Assembly: GCF_003614975.1 (NCBI RefSeq)
Contig: NZ_QZWI01000001.1
Span: forward strand, 992,001 to 1,056,000
Origin: Rahnella bruchi
Lineage (GTDB): Bacteria > Pseudomonadota > Gammaproteobacteria > Enterobacterales > Enterobacteriaceae
DNA: 64,000 nt
Reading direction: 5' to 3'
The position numbers and the translations under genes were made by a program. Positions 52,867-62,456 of the stretch are shown here, one piece after another (position 1 is the first letter of the stretch; the number at the start of each line of letters is the position of its first letter). The notes beneath the pieces were generated by a model. That model had not been told where the DNA came from. It saw only the letters and a list, made by a program, of their open reading frames with translations, and made no database searches.

Positions 52867-53967
52867 TTATTTCAATATGTCCGTGTATAAACTCAATTCA
52901 GCAAGGTAAGTACGTTCCGGGGAGAATCTCTTGACGATGAAATCTTTAGCGTTGGTCTTTATCTGTGAATGATCTGCTTTGACCAGTTTAAGCTTTTCCG
53001 CAAGTTGTTCGACGTTGCCCAGCTCATACAAATATCCTGTGATATTATTTTCGACCAGTTCGGTATTGCCGCCAGAATCGGAAGCTAACACAGGGATTTC
53101 ATAGAGCTGGGTTTCGAAAATCACTCTCCCTAATGGCTCTCTGTCTGATGGGACACAGACCAGATTTACATCATGCAACTGCTGGCGGACATCAGAAACA
53201 AACCCGGTAAATTCCACCTGTTCGTGAAGGTTATGTTCATGGGTGAATTTTTGTATTTGCTTATAATATTCTTTATCTTTTTCAGTGCTTCTTGGTTCCC
53301 CAATAAACCTTAACTTAACTGAAGTGTCATTCATCAGATAAAGGGCCTGCAAGACTTCCATTTGATTCTTAACTTCTGTTATTGCTCCAATTACAGAGAT
53401 AACATACTGCTCATTATCCTGAACAAACTCAACGTTAGCTCTATTAAGAAATTTTAAATCTAGTGGGTTATAGATAACTCTTATTTTATTGAGTGAATCT
53501 GACACTCGTTTAAATGTACTTTTAACATATTCAGAGTTTGCCAGTATTACCGTTGAAAGCCGGTATATGACGTTATCCACGAAACCGTGATTCGATAACT
53601 CAATACCGCATCGTGCACGAAAAACTGTTTTACATCCTCTGAGTCGGAATGAAGGCATTGCAAACAGCCCATCATAAAAAGTATTACAATGTACGATAGC
53701 GTAGTATTTACTTCTCCCTAAGGTTCGTAACATCAGATTGATACCCCCTAAAATTCGAGAGTTAAATGGCTTGCTATCAATATAATGAATGTGGCTTTCG
53801 CTAATCCCTGAATTTAATAATTCCGTTTTGTATTTACTGTTGTTCTTGTCGATCAGGATATTAAAATCAATTTTATCATTAATTTTCTCTAACAGTGCAA
53901 TCAGGCTTCTTTGTCCACCGGCGACATCGTGGCAGGTATCAACGTACAGAACCTTTTCTTTTTTCAT
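52867..53967 (-). CDS. Glycosyltransferase family 4 (first of a pair)
   Basis: GT-B transferase of 366 residues. It has VDTCHDVAGGQRSLIALLE at the N-terminus and a donor-site motif DREPLGRVIFETQLYEIPVL (E-x7-E). Donor and acceptor sugars are unknown. Its start overlaps the stop of the upstream transferase by four bases (ATGA). Confidence 0.85.
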   Translation of the reverse strand: MKKEKVLYVDTCHDVAGGQRSLIALLEKINDKIDFNILIDKNNSKYKTELLNSGISESHIHYIDSKPFNSRILGGINLMLRTLGRSKYYAIVHCNTFYDGLFAMPSFRLRGCKTVFRARCGIELSNHGFVDNVIYRLSTVILANSEYVKSTFKRVSDSLNKIRVIYNPLDLKFLNRANVEFVQDNEQYVISVIGAITEVKNQMEVLQALYLMNDTSVKLRFIGEPRSTEKDKEYYKQIQKFTHEHNLHEQVEFTGFVSDVRQQLHDVNLVCVPSDREPLGRVIFETQLYEIPVLASDSGGNTELVENNITGYLYELGNVEQLAEKLKLVKADHSQIKTNAKDFIVKRFSPERTYLAELSLYTDILK

Positions 53968-55103
53968 TGTGTTTCTCCCTGTTTTATATCATTCAAAGTG
54001 AGATCTGCAAGCTTGGACCAAGTGAATTTTTTCACATCAGAAATACAATTATTACTTAATTCACTAAGTAACTCTCTATCCTTGTATAGCCTCATGATTG
54101 CCTGAGATATTTTCTGGATATCTTCTTTTACTACGAGGCCGTTACGGTTATTTAATACAACCTCACTGATTGCGCCCACATCTGTTGCAATAGAAGGTAT
54201 ACCGTAGATTGCGGCCTCCAAAAATACCAGTCCGAAACCTTCAATTTTTTTATTACTATGCTTTGCAGCAAGCACAAAAACTTTATTTTGCTGATAGATT
54301 TTCTTAAGTTCTTCGTCACCAACGCCAGACCGAATCATAAGTCTGACGTCATTACGTTCAGCCAGTGTTCTCAAATTCTCTATAAACTCATCACTACCAT
54401 TACCTACGATAGTATAGAGAATTTTTATTCTGATATCTGGAGGGAGTAAACCTAATGATTTAATGACATAGTCATAACCTTTTCTGTCGTCTAATCTTCC
54501 AACAGTGAGTATATTGAACTGTTCTGAATTAGCATTATTCAGATATGTTTCATTGCTTAACTTCAATTCCTGAGAAACCCCAAGATGAGTAACAACCACT
54601 GGGATCTCTTTTGGGACATGATGGTTTTCCAGCAAAATACGTTTCGTATAATGACTGTTAGTAAAAATAGTTCTCACACCAGTAAATAAATTTAATACCC
54701 TTGCAAACACAGAAGCCTTACCATTCTTAAGATTAAGAACCTCACTTCCATGTAGCATAAGATTAAATCTTATTTTTCTCCGCAGAGTAAATCTATTAAC
54801 GAATTGTATGGAAACCCAAAATGGCCAGTCTGCAACTAAAATATATTCATATTCATCAAAATTTATAGACATCACTTTTTTTATTAATTTTGGCAGATGC
54901 CAATATTTAAACTGTCCGCCGGAAAAAAGATTTAATGTCACTTTTTTACTGATGTCACTATCCCTGAGCTTATCATCATATTCAGGGGCAATCAGGGTTA
55001 CCTGATTATCATACTTAATAACATTTATGAGCTCTTCGCAATACCGACCAATGCCACCTTTGAAGGGATAAAATTCATTGGTGAGAATTAATACCTTCCG
55101 CAT
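53964..55103 (-). CDS. Glycosyltransferase family 4 (second of a pair)
   Basis: GT-B transferase of 379 residues. N-terminal ILTNEFYPFKGGIGRYCEEL is typical of GT4 enzymes, with the donor motif KIEGFGLVFLEAAIYGIPS. Overlaps the next gene by four bases and the flippase stop by one, so the three are tightly coupled. Sugar specificity unknown. Confidence 0.87.
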   Translation of the reverse strand: MRKVLILTNEFYPFKGGIGRYCEELINVIKYDNQVTLIAPEYDDKLRDSDISKKVTLNLFSGGQFKYWHLPKLIKKVMSINFDEYEYILVADWPFWVSIQFVNRFTLRRKIRFNLMLHGSEVLNLKNGKASVFARVLNLFTGVRTIFTNSHYTKRILLENHHVPKEIPVVVTHLGVSQELKLSNETYLNNANSEQFNILTVGRLDDRKGYDYVIKSLGLLPPDIRIKILYTIVGNGSDEFIENLRTLAERNDVRLMIRSGVGDEELKKIYQQNKVFVLAAKHSNKKIEGFGLVFLEAAIYGIPSIATDVGAISEVVLNNRNGLVVKEDIQKISQAIMRLYKDRELLSELSNNCISDVKKFTWSKLADLTLNDIKQGETQ

Positions 55104-56563
55104 TACGCACCACCTCTCTGTCTGATTTTATTCATCTTCCCTTTGGCATAATTCAGAACTTCCCAAAGAGCATTAACTTTGAGCATAGCGCAACACAGCA
55201 TGTAAACCACGGCACCCAAAACAACCTTCAAAATAATGTCAATGAATCCGCCATCGACACTGAAGAAGTAAGTTGATAAAAACATCAGTAGTGTCGAAAT
55301 GAATATTAATGACATATCTTTTAGCTGCTTTATCGCACCATACCCAAACAATTTTCCTGGATAGTAAGCGTTAATAAAAAAATAAAAGATAGAAATAACA
55401 AAGTTACTTATAACCATGTACTTTAGTCCAAATGGAGCGGAAATAAACAGACCGATTATCGTCAAAGGGAGTTTTATCAGGTCAATCTTCAGATACAGAT
55501 CAGATCGACCCACTGCATTTAGAAGATTTGCATTTATAGCACCAAGAGGAATAATCATGCGCGACAGAGCCAGCCACTGGATAATGAAAACGGAAGGTAG
55601 CCACTTATCAGTAAGGAATAATCTGACAAAGGGCTCCGCAATCACCACGAGTCCAACCATACAAGGAAGAACGATGAAGGCGGTCATATCTAGGCTCTTT
55701 TTATATATTTTCAGCAACCGTTCCCTGTCATCCTGAGCAGCAGCCATTACTGGAAACAAAACACCTTGTAAAACGTTGAACAGGTTTACAGACAGTAAGT
55801 CAGGCAGATTCCGGCCTTGCGAATAAAACCCGACTTCCTTGCTCGTAAAGAGGCGACCGATTAGGATTGAATATGAGTTATCCGATAATACGCCGGTGAG
55901 CCCTGCTAAAAATACCTTGGATCCAAAATTGAACAGCTCTTTGGTTCTGGTAAAAGAGAACTCCAGTTTAGGGTGCCATCTGGAAACAATAAACATCAGA
56001 ACAGTTACGATAGCAGAATAGCTTATTGCCTGGTAAACAAGTGCAAATACACCATAATTCATATACGCCAGATAAATAGCAAATATGCCACTAATCAGTA
56101 CCGCCCAGAAATTAACTAATGTTTTTAGCCTGAAATTCAATTCTATACTTAATTTTGCTATCTGAACCACACTAAGAGATTTAATGACAATACTGATTGA
56201 TATTAACCTGATTACTTCGATGAGTCTGTTGTCGTTATAAAAATCTGAGATTTGTGGGGCTAAGACATACAAAATTCCATATATCATTAAACCCAACACG
56301 AAGTTTATGTAGAAAACAGTTGAGTAATCTAAGTCTGAGCGGTCTTTCTTTTGAATTAATGCCTGTGAAAAACCTCCGTTAATTATCACATCAGAAAGGA
56401 CCAGGAAAACAGCCACCATACCTACCAGACCGTATTCGGAAGGGGTAATCATCCTTGCTATCATAATACGGATAGCGAATTGTCCGCCCTGTACCATAAA
56501 CCTTTCTATGGCATTCCAGATTAGTCCTGAAATAGTGCGCTCTTTTAATGATTTAGTTGTCAT
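55103..56563 (-). CDS. WzxC-like polysaccharide flippase
   Basis: PST/MOP-family exporter of 486 residues with 12-14 helices. The N-terminal SGLIWNAIERFMVQGGQF and ARMITPSEYGLVGMVAVF are characteristic of the WzxC/colanic acid exporter group. It moves the lipid-linked repeat unit across the inner membrane. It comes 58 bases after wzc. Confidence 0.9.
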   Translation of the reverse strand: MTTKSLKERTISGLIWNAIERFMVQGGQFAIRIMIARMITPSEYGLVGMVAVFLVLSDVIINGGFSQALIQKKDRSDLDYSTVFYINFVLGLMIYGILYVLAPQISDFYNDNRLIEVIRLISISIVIKSLSVVQIAKLSIELNFRLKTLVNFWAVLISGIFAIYLAYMNYGVFALVYQAISYSAIVTVLMFIVSRWHPKLEFSFTRTKELFNFGSKVFLAGLTGVLSDNSYSILIGRLFTSKEVGFYSQGRNLPDLLSVNLFNVLQGVLFPVMAAAQDDRERLLKIYKKSLDMTAFIVLPCMVGLVVIAEPFVRLFLTDKWLPSVFIIQWLALSRMIIPLGAINANLLNAVGRSDLYLKIDLIKLPLTIIGLFISAPFGLKYMVISNFVISIFYFFINAYYPGKLFGYGAIKQLKDMSLIFISTLLMFLSTYFFSVDGGFIDIILKVVLGAVVYMLCCAMLKVNALWEVLNYAKGKMNKIRQRGGA

Positions 56564-56621
56564 ATTCGTCTTTTAAATCCGACAAAACCTGCGGGCAGGT
56601 TTGTTACTTTTAACATGAGTG

Positions 56622-58793
56622 TTATTTATCGTCCGAATAAGCATAGCCGTAGCCACTGTAACCATACCCATAATAGCTACTGGCCTTTTTAATAACGCTG
56701 TTAATAATACAACCTTTAACCTGAACGCCACTCTGCTCAAACCTTCTTATACTCACTTCTACTTCTTTCACAGTATTCATTTCAAAGCGGGCTACCAGCA
56801 ATGTTGTACCCACATACCTGCCGATGATTGCGGCATCGGTGACGGCAAGAATTGGCGGTGTATCAATAATCACCAGGTCATAATTTTCTGAAGCCCAATT
56901 GATCAACAATTCGAATCGCTTATGCATCAATAACTCAGCCGGATTAGGCGCTATCTCTCCCCGTGAGATAAAATCTATACCGAGAGAAGGTATATTTACC
57001 GGAGCGGTTTGATGGTTTGACTTCCCGGACAAAATGTCGGAAAGCCCATTATCCAGGCCTGTTTTAAATAACTTATGGACATGTCCTCTTCGCATATCAG
57101 CATCGATCACAAGTACCTTTTTATTAGTCTGTGCGATTATCACGGCGAGGTTACTACTGACGAAGGTTTTACCCGCGTTCTGGCTTGGCCCTGAAATCAT
57201 CAGAACATTATTTTTAGCTTCCATCATGGCGAAATGAAGACTCGTGCGCAGGCTACGTATTGCTTCAATAGCAAGATCCGCAGAATTTTCCACCACAAGA
57301 AAACTCGTTTTCTTGTCTTTTCTTTTTTCTCTATTGGCTCTAATTTTACCTGACTTATTTTTTCTGCTCAGCCATTCCGACAGAGGAATACTGGCATAGA
57401 CATTAATCCCTCTTTCTTCGAGTTGTTCAGGTGAATCTATTCCTTTCCTCAGGAACACACGCAACAACACGATACTGATTGAAATCAGCGCCCCTAATAT
57501 CAGGCCAATTAATACAATCAGCACCTTTTTAGGCTTGACAGCCTTAAGTTCCGTGACCGCTGTATCGATGATGCGCACATTGCCAATTGCACTCGATTTA
57601 GCGATGCTCAGTTCCTGCTGACGATTCAGAAGTTGCATGTAAATAGCGCGATTAGATTCAGCGTCCCGGCTGAGTCTGGCGACTTCCTGTTGCGTGGCAG
57701 GCATTGCAGAGACGCTTTTGTTCAACCTGTTTCTTTCTTTTAGCAAAGTCTGGCGTTTTTCCAGAAGCGCTTTATACGTCGGGTGGTCTTTCGTATAGAG
57801 CTGCGAAATCTCCGCCTCACGGAATGTCAGCTCGTTTAACTGGCTTTCGACATTGACAATCTGATCGAGTACTGACTTGGCCTCAAGTGACAAATCGACA
57901 GAATCCTTCTGGCGGCGATACGTATTCAGGCTGTCTTCCGAAGTATTCAGGTCTGTGCGAACCCGCGGAAGCTGGCGTTCAAGGAAATCGAGGCTTTTGG
58001 CATTCTGAGCTGCCTGGCGAGCGATATTTTGATCAAGGTAATTCTGGCTGATGCTGTTCAACATCGCCGCGATAAGGTGTCGATTATCACCATTTATTGT
58101 AAGATTCAGAATGCCAGTATCTTTTCCCTGATCATTAACATTAAATACATCCAGCAGATCAATTATTGCCCTTAGCCGGCTCAGATAGTAGACGTTAAAC
58201 CGCGTACCTGGCTCAGCCTGTATATCCTTTACGAGTAACGAAATGCCGTGTTCACTGAGAAGACTTCCGACTACACCCTTTATTTCAAAATCATTTCCTT
58301 CGATGAGATAGTTATTTTTATCTATCACTTCGAGGGTTATTTTGGGAACGTCACCACCACTGGCAGGTAAATATAAGCGACCGATAGACACCGCACCCGG
58401 CGCTTCTCCGGTTAACCTTGCCCATCCACGACCAAACAGCGGGAAATACTTCTGCTTAACTACGGCCTGCAGATTCAGGTCATCGACTGTTTTGCCCAGA
58501 ACCATACGTGACTGCAGCAGTGCGATTTCCGGAGCAGATTGTGGCTGAGAGTCGGGAAGTACCTGACTCAGGCTTTCAAGGATTGCATTGCCCTGCTTCT
58601 GTTCCACCTGAATTAGGGCATCCGCCTGATAAATTGGCGTGGCAAAAAGAACATAAATCACAGCCAACAAGGTCAGGACGGCGGTAATACAAATAATCAT
58701 TTTTCGATGATCAATAAGCTCACCGATTAGGCGCCCTACATCTATTTCATCTGAATCGGGCGACGTAGGTGTTTTTGAAATGACTGGTGACAT
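56622..58793 (-). CDS. wzc: Tyrosine-protein kinase Wzc
   Basis: Inner-membrane co-polymerase and BY-kinase controlling polymer length. The 723 residues have an N-terminal Wzz domain with two membrane helices (about 33-52 and 424-446). The C-terminal kinase has Walker A GPSQNAGKT (535-543), Walker A' VLVIDADMRRGH and Walker B DLVIIDTPP. The tail is tyrosine-rich (SSYYGYGYSGYGYAYSDDK), the autophosphorylation cluster removed by Wzb. It follows wzb after 20 bases. Confidence 0.96.
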   Translation of the reverse strand: MSPVISKTPTSPDSDEIDVGRLIGELIDHRKMIICITAVLTLLAVIYVLFATPIYQADALIQVEQKQGNAILESLSQVLPDSQPQSAPEIALLQSRMVLGKTVDDLNLQAVVKQKYFPLFGRGWARLTGEAPGAVSIGRLYLPASGGDVPKITLEVIDKNNYLIEGNDFEIKGVVGSLLSEHGISLLVKDIQAEPGTRFNVYYLSRLRAIIDLLDVFNVNDQGKDTGILNLTINGDNRHLIAAMLNSISQNYLDQNIARQAAQNAKSLDFLERQLPRVRTDLNTSEDSLNTYRRQKDSVDLSLEAKSVLDQIVNVESQLNELTFREAEISQLYTKDHPTYKALLEKRQTLLKERNRLNKSVSAMPATQQEVARLSRDAESNRAIYMQLLNRQQELSIAKSSAIGNVRIIDTAVTELKAVKPKKVLIVLIGLILGALISISIVLLRVFLRKGIDSPEQLEERGINVYASIPLSEWLSRKNKSGKIRANREKRKDKKTSFLVVENSADLAIEAIRSLRTSLHFAMMEAKNNVLMISGPSQNAGKTFVSSNLAVIIAQTNKKVLVIDADMRRGHVHKLFKTGLDNGLSDILSGKSNHQTAPVNIPSLGIDFISRGEIAPNPAELLMHKRFELLINWASENYDLVIIDTPPILAVTDAAIIGRYVGTTLLVARFEMNTVKEVEVSIRRFEQSGVQVKGCIINSVIKKASSYYGYGYSGYGYAYSDDK

Positions 58794-58813
58794 GCGTTGA
58801 TTTCCTGATGGAG

Positions 58814-59248
58814 TTATCCGTTCAGTTTTAGCAACCAGGACTGGCAGGCCTGATCAATTAACCGGTATACAGCCTCAAAGGCTTCCTGACTCTTGTGATA
58901 AGGATCCGGAATTTCTCTGGCCCCGACCCAGTGCCCCAGAAGCATGATCTTGCCCCGTGCTTCGGGAGATACCTGACTGATCAGTTCCTGATGAGATTTT
59001 TCCATGACCAAAATGAGGTCGTACTGGCGACCAAGGGCAGAGGTGAACTGTCTGCCGCGATGATCATCGAGCATAAGCTCGTGCTTTTTCGCTATCTGCA
59101 CCGCACCGGGGTCCGCCGGGTTATCGACTAACGCAGCCATTCCCGCAGAATCTATTTTCCTGCCCGGTAGTACGCCCCGTAATAACCTCTCCGCAATGGG
59201 AGAGCGGCAGATATTGCCGGTGCAGACGATCAATATAGAATCAAACAT
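58814..59248 (-). CDS. wzb: Low-molecular-weight protein-tyrosine phosphatase Wzb
   Basis: Dephosphorylates Wzc. The 144 residues have the P-loop CTGNICRSP and the general acid in IPDPYHKS. The start at 59248 overlaps the wza stop (TGATG); an ATG 12 bases upstream lies inside wza. Confidence 0.95.
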   Translation of the reverse strand: MFDSILIVCTGNICRSPIAERLLRGVLPGRKIDSAGMAALVDNPADPGAVQIAKKHELMLDDHRGRQFTSALGRQYDLILVMEKSHQELISQVSPEARGKIMLLGHWVGAREIPDPYHKSQEAFEAVYRLIDQACQSWLLKLNG

Positions 59249-60390
59249 CAGGGATTCCATTGTCGTATGAAGCGACCCGCTTCGATCATGTCATGTACGC
59301 CGGTAATGGTCGGGACGATCTGCGAAATCACACGGTTCCAGCGCACAATCGGTGCCGTGGTGACATAAACAATGTCGTAAGGTTGCAGCTGGAATTCGGT
59401 GCTCATCACCATCGAAGCGGCATCTTTCGCATTCAGCTGATAAATGTTCGCGATTTTACCTTTGTTACTGCCCTTAAGCGGACGGATAACAAATATCCCG
59501 GAGGCATCCGCCATACTCTGTGCAATGCCGTCGGAATTACCCAGCGCTTCGGCCAGTGTCATCCCGCTGCGATCCATCTTCAGGGTGCTCTGTTTGGTGA
59601 CTTCACCCATCACAAACACCTTCAGGTCGTCGTTACGCGGCACGAACAGAATGTCGCCGGGATACAACAACCGGTTCTGCGTCAGATCGCCTTTTTGCAT
59701 CAAGGCATGCAGTGAAATCTGCGTATCCTGGCCGTTGTGATTGAGCACCACGTTACGCCAGTCTGCGTCCGGCGCTAATCCGCCTGCCGCATTGATGGCA
59801 TCTATCACCGTCAGCGGGATGTTAGTAATGGGTTGCTGGCCAGATTTAATGACCTCCCCGGTGGTATAGATTTTTTGCGAACGGAATGCCGCGATGCTGA
59901 CATCAACCTGCGGGCTTTCTATATAAGTTGCCAGCCGGGAGCTGATTTCCTGACGGACCTGAGTGACCGTCTTGCCGGTCACTTTTAATTTTCCGATATA
60001 AGGATAGAAAATTGTTCCGTCAGAATTTACCCAGTTACCGGTATCGCTGGCACTTCGGTACTGACCTGCGGGTGTGGTCAGCTCAGGGTGATCCCAGACG
60101 GTCACCATGAGGACATCCCCGACGCCAATGTGATATTCGTAATGTTTTAACTGCTCATCTAGCTCCGGATTAGGACGTGCCATGACGGTTGGCGACCTTA
60201 AGCTGTCCACCAGCCAGGGAGTCAGGGGATAAATATTAACTAGCTTATCAATGTCATAATTATTGTCTGGCTGTTCAACGATTGCCTTTCCGCTGGTATT
60301 TAAATTCTGCCCCGGAATTACCGTACATCCACTTAATATCCCAAGTGTGGCTATCATTACAGAAATATTTAAAAAGCTTTTATTCATCAT
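59248..60390 (-). CDS. wza: Polysaccharide export outer-membrane lipoprotein Wza
   Basis: Octameric outer-membrane channel for group-1-type polysaccharides. The 380 residues have a lipobox LGILSGC, the poly_export domain ([20 protein letters not shown]), SLBB domains and the C-terminal membrane helix ending with FIRQWNP. First of the wza-wzb-wzc trio. Confidence 0.96.
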   Translation of the reverse strand: MMNKSFLNISVMIATLGILSGCTVIPGQNLNTSGKAIVEQPDNNYDIDKLVNIYPLTPWLVDSLRSPTVMARPNPELDEQLKHYEYHIGVGDVLMVTVWDHPELTTPAGQYRSASDTGNWVNSDGTIFYPYIGKLKVTGKTVTQVRQEISSRLATYIESPQVDVSIAAFRSQKIYTTGEVIKSGQQPITNIPLTVIDAINAAGGLAPDADWRNVVLNHNGQDTQISLHALMQKGDLTQNRLLYPGDILFVPRNDDLKVFVMGEVTKQSTLKMDRSGMTLAEALGNSDGIAQSMADASGIFVIRPLKGSNKGKIANIYQLNAKDAASMVMSTEFQLQPYDIVYVTTAPIVRWNRVISQIVPTITGVHDMIEAGRFIRQWNP

Positions 60391-60644
60391 TTCATATCAT
60401 CTGTAGTTCAGTTAAGTATCTGCCAATGGACAGGAAAACCTCCCATCAGGAAGCCGCAAACTATCAATTTTTTGTAACGACAATCTCAATAAATACAATA
60501 CCTTTAACGACAATGGGAATTTCGGCCTTTCACCGAAATTCAGGTTGCTGATAAAAGTATTAATGAAAATGCTGTGTTATTTTTATGAAGGGAAACTGAT
60601 GCATTATATAACCACTGCGTGTTGAGGCGATTTATCAGTACGAA
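60391..60644. other. wcaJ-wza intergenic region with hairpin
   Basis: 254 bases without a gene. A perfect nine-bp stem GAATTTCGG/CCGAAATTC at 60517-60541 lacks a T run. It may modulate read-through or RNA stability between wcaJ and wza. Confidence 0.4.
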
Positions 60645-62075
60645 TTAGTAAGCCCCCTCTTTTTTAAGTACAACGTTTACAGTTTTAAATAAAATGGCTA
60701 TATCATTCCACATTGACCAGTTTTTTACATACCAGGAATCAAGGTATACACGGGTTGGGTAATCGACCTCACTTCGACCGCTCACCTGCCAAAGCCCGGT
60801 CATTCCCGGTTTACTGAGCAGGTAATACTCCACTTCATCGTAATAACGGTCGAGCTCGGCGGTAATAATAGGCCGCGGACCCACCAGACTCATTTCGCCT
60901 TTCAGGACATTAAAAAGCTGCGGCAATTCATCAAGGCTGGTCCTGCGCAGGAAATTACCGATGGCAGTAATGCGCGGATCATATTTCAGTTTGAACGTCA
61001 GATCCCATTCCTGCCGTGCCTCCGCGTTGGTCGCCAGTAAATCTTCCAGAACTTCCTTGGAGTTAATGACCATCGAACGGAATTTCAGGCATTTGAAAGG
61101 CTTACCATTATGGCCAATGCGTTCATGGCCATAAATCGCCGGGCCACCGTCTTTTCTCACCTTACGGCTGATATAGAACAGTAGTGGCGCGAGCAGCACG
61201 ATAATTGCCAGTGAACCCACAATATCGAACATTCGTTTGGCAGCGCGTGAAGACCATTTCGCCAGATTCTGATGCACCCTGAAAATCATCACTTCCTGAC
61301 TGAAGATGAATGACATATCGGTATTGTCCAGTGGCATGCCGCGAAGGCTCGGAATCACCGAGACAGAACGGTAGCCGTTAATCATAAACACCCGCAGCCA
61401 GGCGTTGCGGATCCCGCTCTGATGAGACTCAACGGCCACAATAAACTGGGTCTTCTTATCGACGTTTTTCCGTACCCAGTTCTCGTCAGAAGGCATCACA
61501 GGTATGCCCTCTATCCTATCTCCGGGCTGGTCGGCGCGTTCGCTGGAAATAAATTTAATGACCCGCAGACCGAGATTCCTGTCGCTTTTAATCGCGTTGT
61601 ATCCTTCTCGCGCATTATTGCCACTACCAATAATAATCGCATCGCGTTCCCACAGGCCCAAAGAATCAAGCGCACGTTTGGTCATCATTCTTGCAACCGG
61701 CACGAGAATAAGAACCAGTGTCCAGGTCAGAACCCAGAGGTAACGGGAGAAATACCACTTAGCAAAAGCGATCACTGCAATTTCGATTAGCGCAAAGATA
61801 AGCAGCGTACGCAGGATTTCTTTCAGCTCGAACCAGAAGGTTTTGCGATAATAATAATGCCGCAGACGCAGGTGGAACCACGCAACACAACAAATAGCCA
61901 GCAAGCTGTGCAGGGCAATCCAGCCGGAAATCTGTGCATCCGGGATCCGTTGTTCAAAATGCGTCATGACCCCGCCGAGTATCCATTTAGCCAGATACAG
62001 AGAAAGAGTGAAGCTAAGGAAATCGGATAAAGCGAGTAATAAACTAGACCAAAGGTTCCTGGTGAGAAATGTCAT
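60645..62075 (-). CDS. wcaJ: WcaJ-type undecaprenyl-phosphate sugar-phosphate transferase
   Basis: Polyprenol-phosphate transferase that starts repeat-unit synthesis (glucose-1-P or galactose-1-P). The 476 residues have N-terminal helices, a CoA-binding-like domain (IIIGSGNNAREGYNAI) and a C-terminal catalytic domain with KCLKFRSM, DELPQLFNVLKGEMSLVGPR and KPGMTGLWQVSGRS. The ATG at 62075 is preferred over GTG at 62081. First gene of the cluster after the JUMPstart. AmsG is an equally good family name. Confidence 0.9.
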   Translation of the reverse strand: MTFLTRNLWSSLLLALSDFLSFTLSLYLAKWILGGVMTHFEQRIPDAQISGWIALHSLLAICCVAWFHLRLRHYYYRKTFWFELKEILRTLLIFALIEIAVIAFAKWYFSRYLWVLTWTLVLILVPVARMMTKRALDSLGLWERDAIIIGSGNNAREGYNAIKSDRNLGLRVIKFISSERADQPGDRIEGIPVMPSDENWVRKNVDKKTQFIVAVESHQSGIRNAWLRVFMINGYRSVSVIPSLRGMPLDNTDMSFIFSQEVMIFRVHQNLAKWSSRAAKRMFDIVGSLAIIVLLAPLLFYISRKVRKDGGPAIYGHERIGHNGKPFKCLKFRSMVINSKEVLEDLLATNAEARQEWDLTFKLKYDPRITAIGNFLRRTSLDELPQLFNVLKGEMSLVGPRPIITAELDRYYDEVEYYLLSKPGMTGLWQVSGRSEVDYPTRVYLDSWYVKNWSMWNDIAILFKTVNVVLKKEGAY

Positions 62076-62285
62076 ATACACCTCACAACAATTAGAGATA
62101 ATAATCCTCCCTCATGCGTTTGCCTGAAGGAATTTTTTGATGATGAATAATGCGAAAGCCGCGTGAGTCAGATATCGGATGCTATAAGAATAAATAAAAC
62201 GCATTGCGCGAAGTGACGGGCTATAAAAATTTAATTAATAAAAAATCCAAATTCATATAATTGCAGCGACTCACTAAATTTTGGC

Positions 62286-62316
62286 TATGCTACCGCCCTT
62301 GATTTACGGCCACCAA
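62286..62316 (-). promoter_or_regulatory. JUMPstart sequence with ops element
   Basis: The minus strand contains the ops core GGCGGTAGCAT (62287-62297), preceded by TTGGTGGCCGTAAATCAAGG, which follows the JUMPstart consensus upstream of ops. In enterobacteria ops recruits RfaH to let polymerase read through long polysaccharide operons. It is the only copy seen in the window, about 210 bases before wcaJ. Confidence 0.85.
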
Positions 62317-62420
62317 TTTGCCAAATTCTACATCGAATAATATCTAGCGCAGTTAACCCTCACCTGAGTAGTTGTGGTGATTAATGCGTGTTAATTTTTA
62401 ATAAATTGCGTTTCATAAAT

Positions 62421-62433
62421 CAGAATGTATTTA
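62421..62433 (-). promoter_or_regulatory. Possible RcsAB box
   Basis: TAAATACATTCTG fits the RcsAB consensus TRVGAAWAWTSYG (as I recall it) at 10 of 13 positions. It is upstream of the JUMPstart. A weak match; listed because an RcsA-like gene lies nearby. Confidence 0.25.
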
Positions 62434-62456
62434 CTCATTCTCTTGATTTTTGCTGA

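Larger units (their letters stand above)
62082..62456. promoter_or_regulatory. Leader and promoter region of the EPS cluster
   Basis: About 375 AT-rich bases with no gene, upstream of wcaJ on the minus strand. It holds the JUMPstart/ops element (listed separately), and a possible RcsAB-like site further upstream. The exact promoter is not assigned. Confidence 0.6.

Noticed and set aside
62185..62198. Possible RcsB box starting TAAGAAT in the EPS leader
   Set aside because: Only the left half matches; the right half has no resemblance, and the site lies downstream of the JUMPstart.
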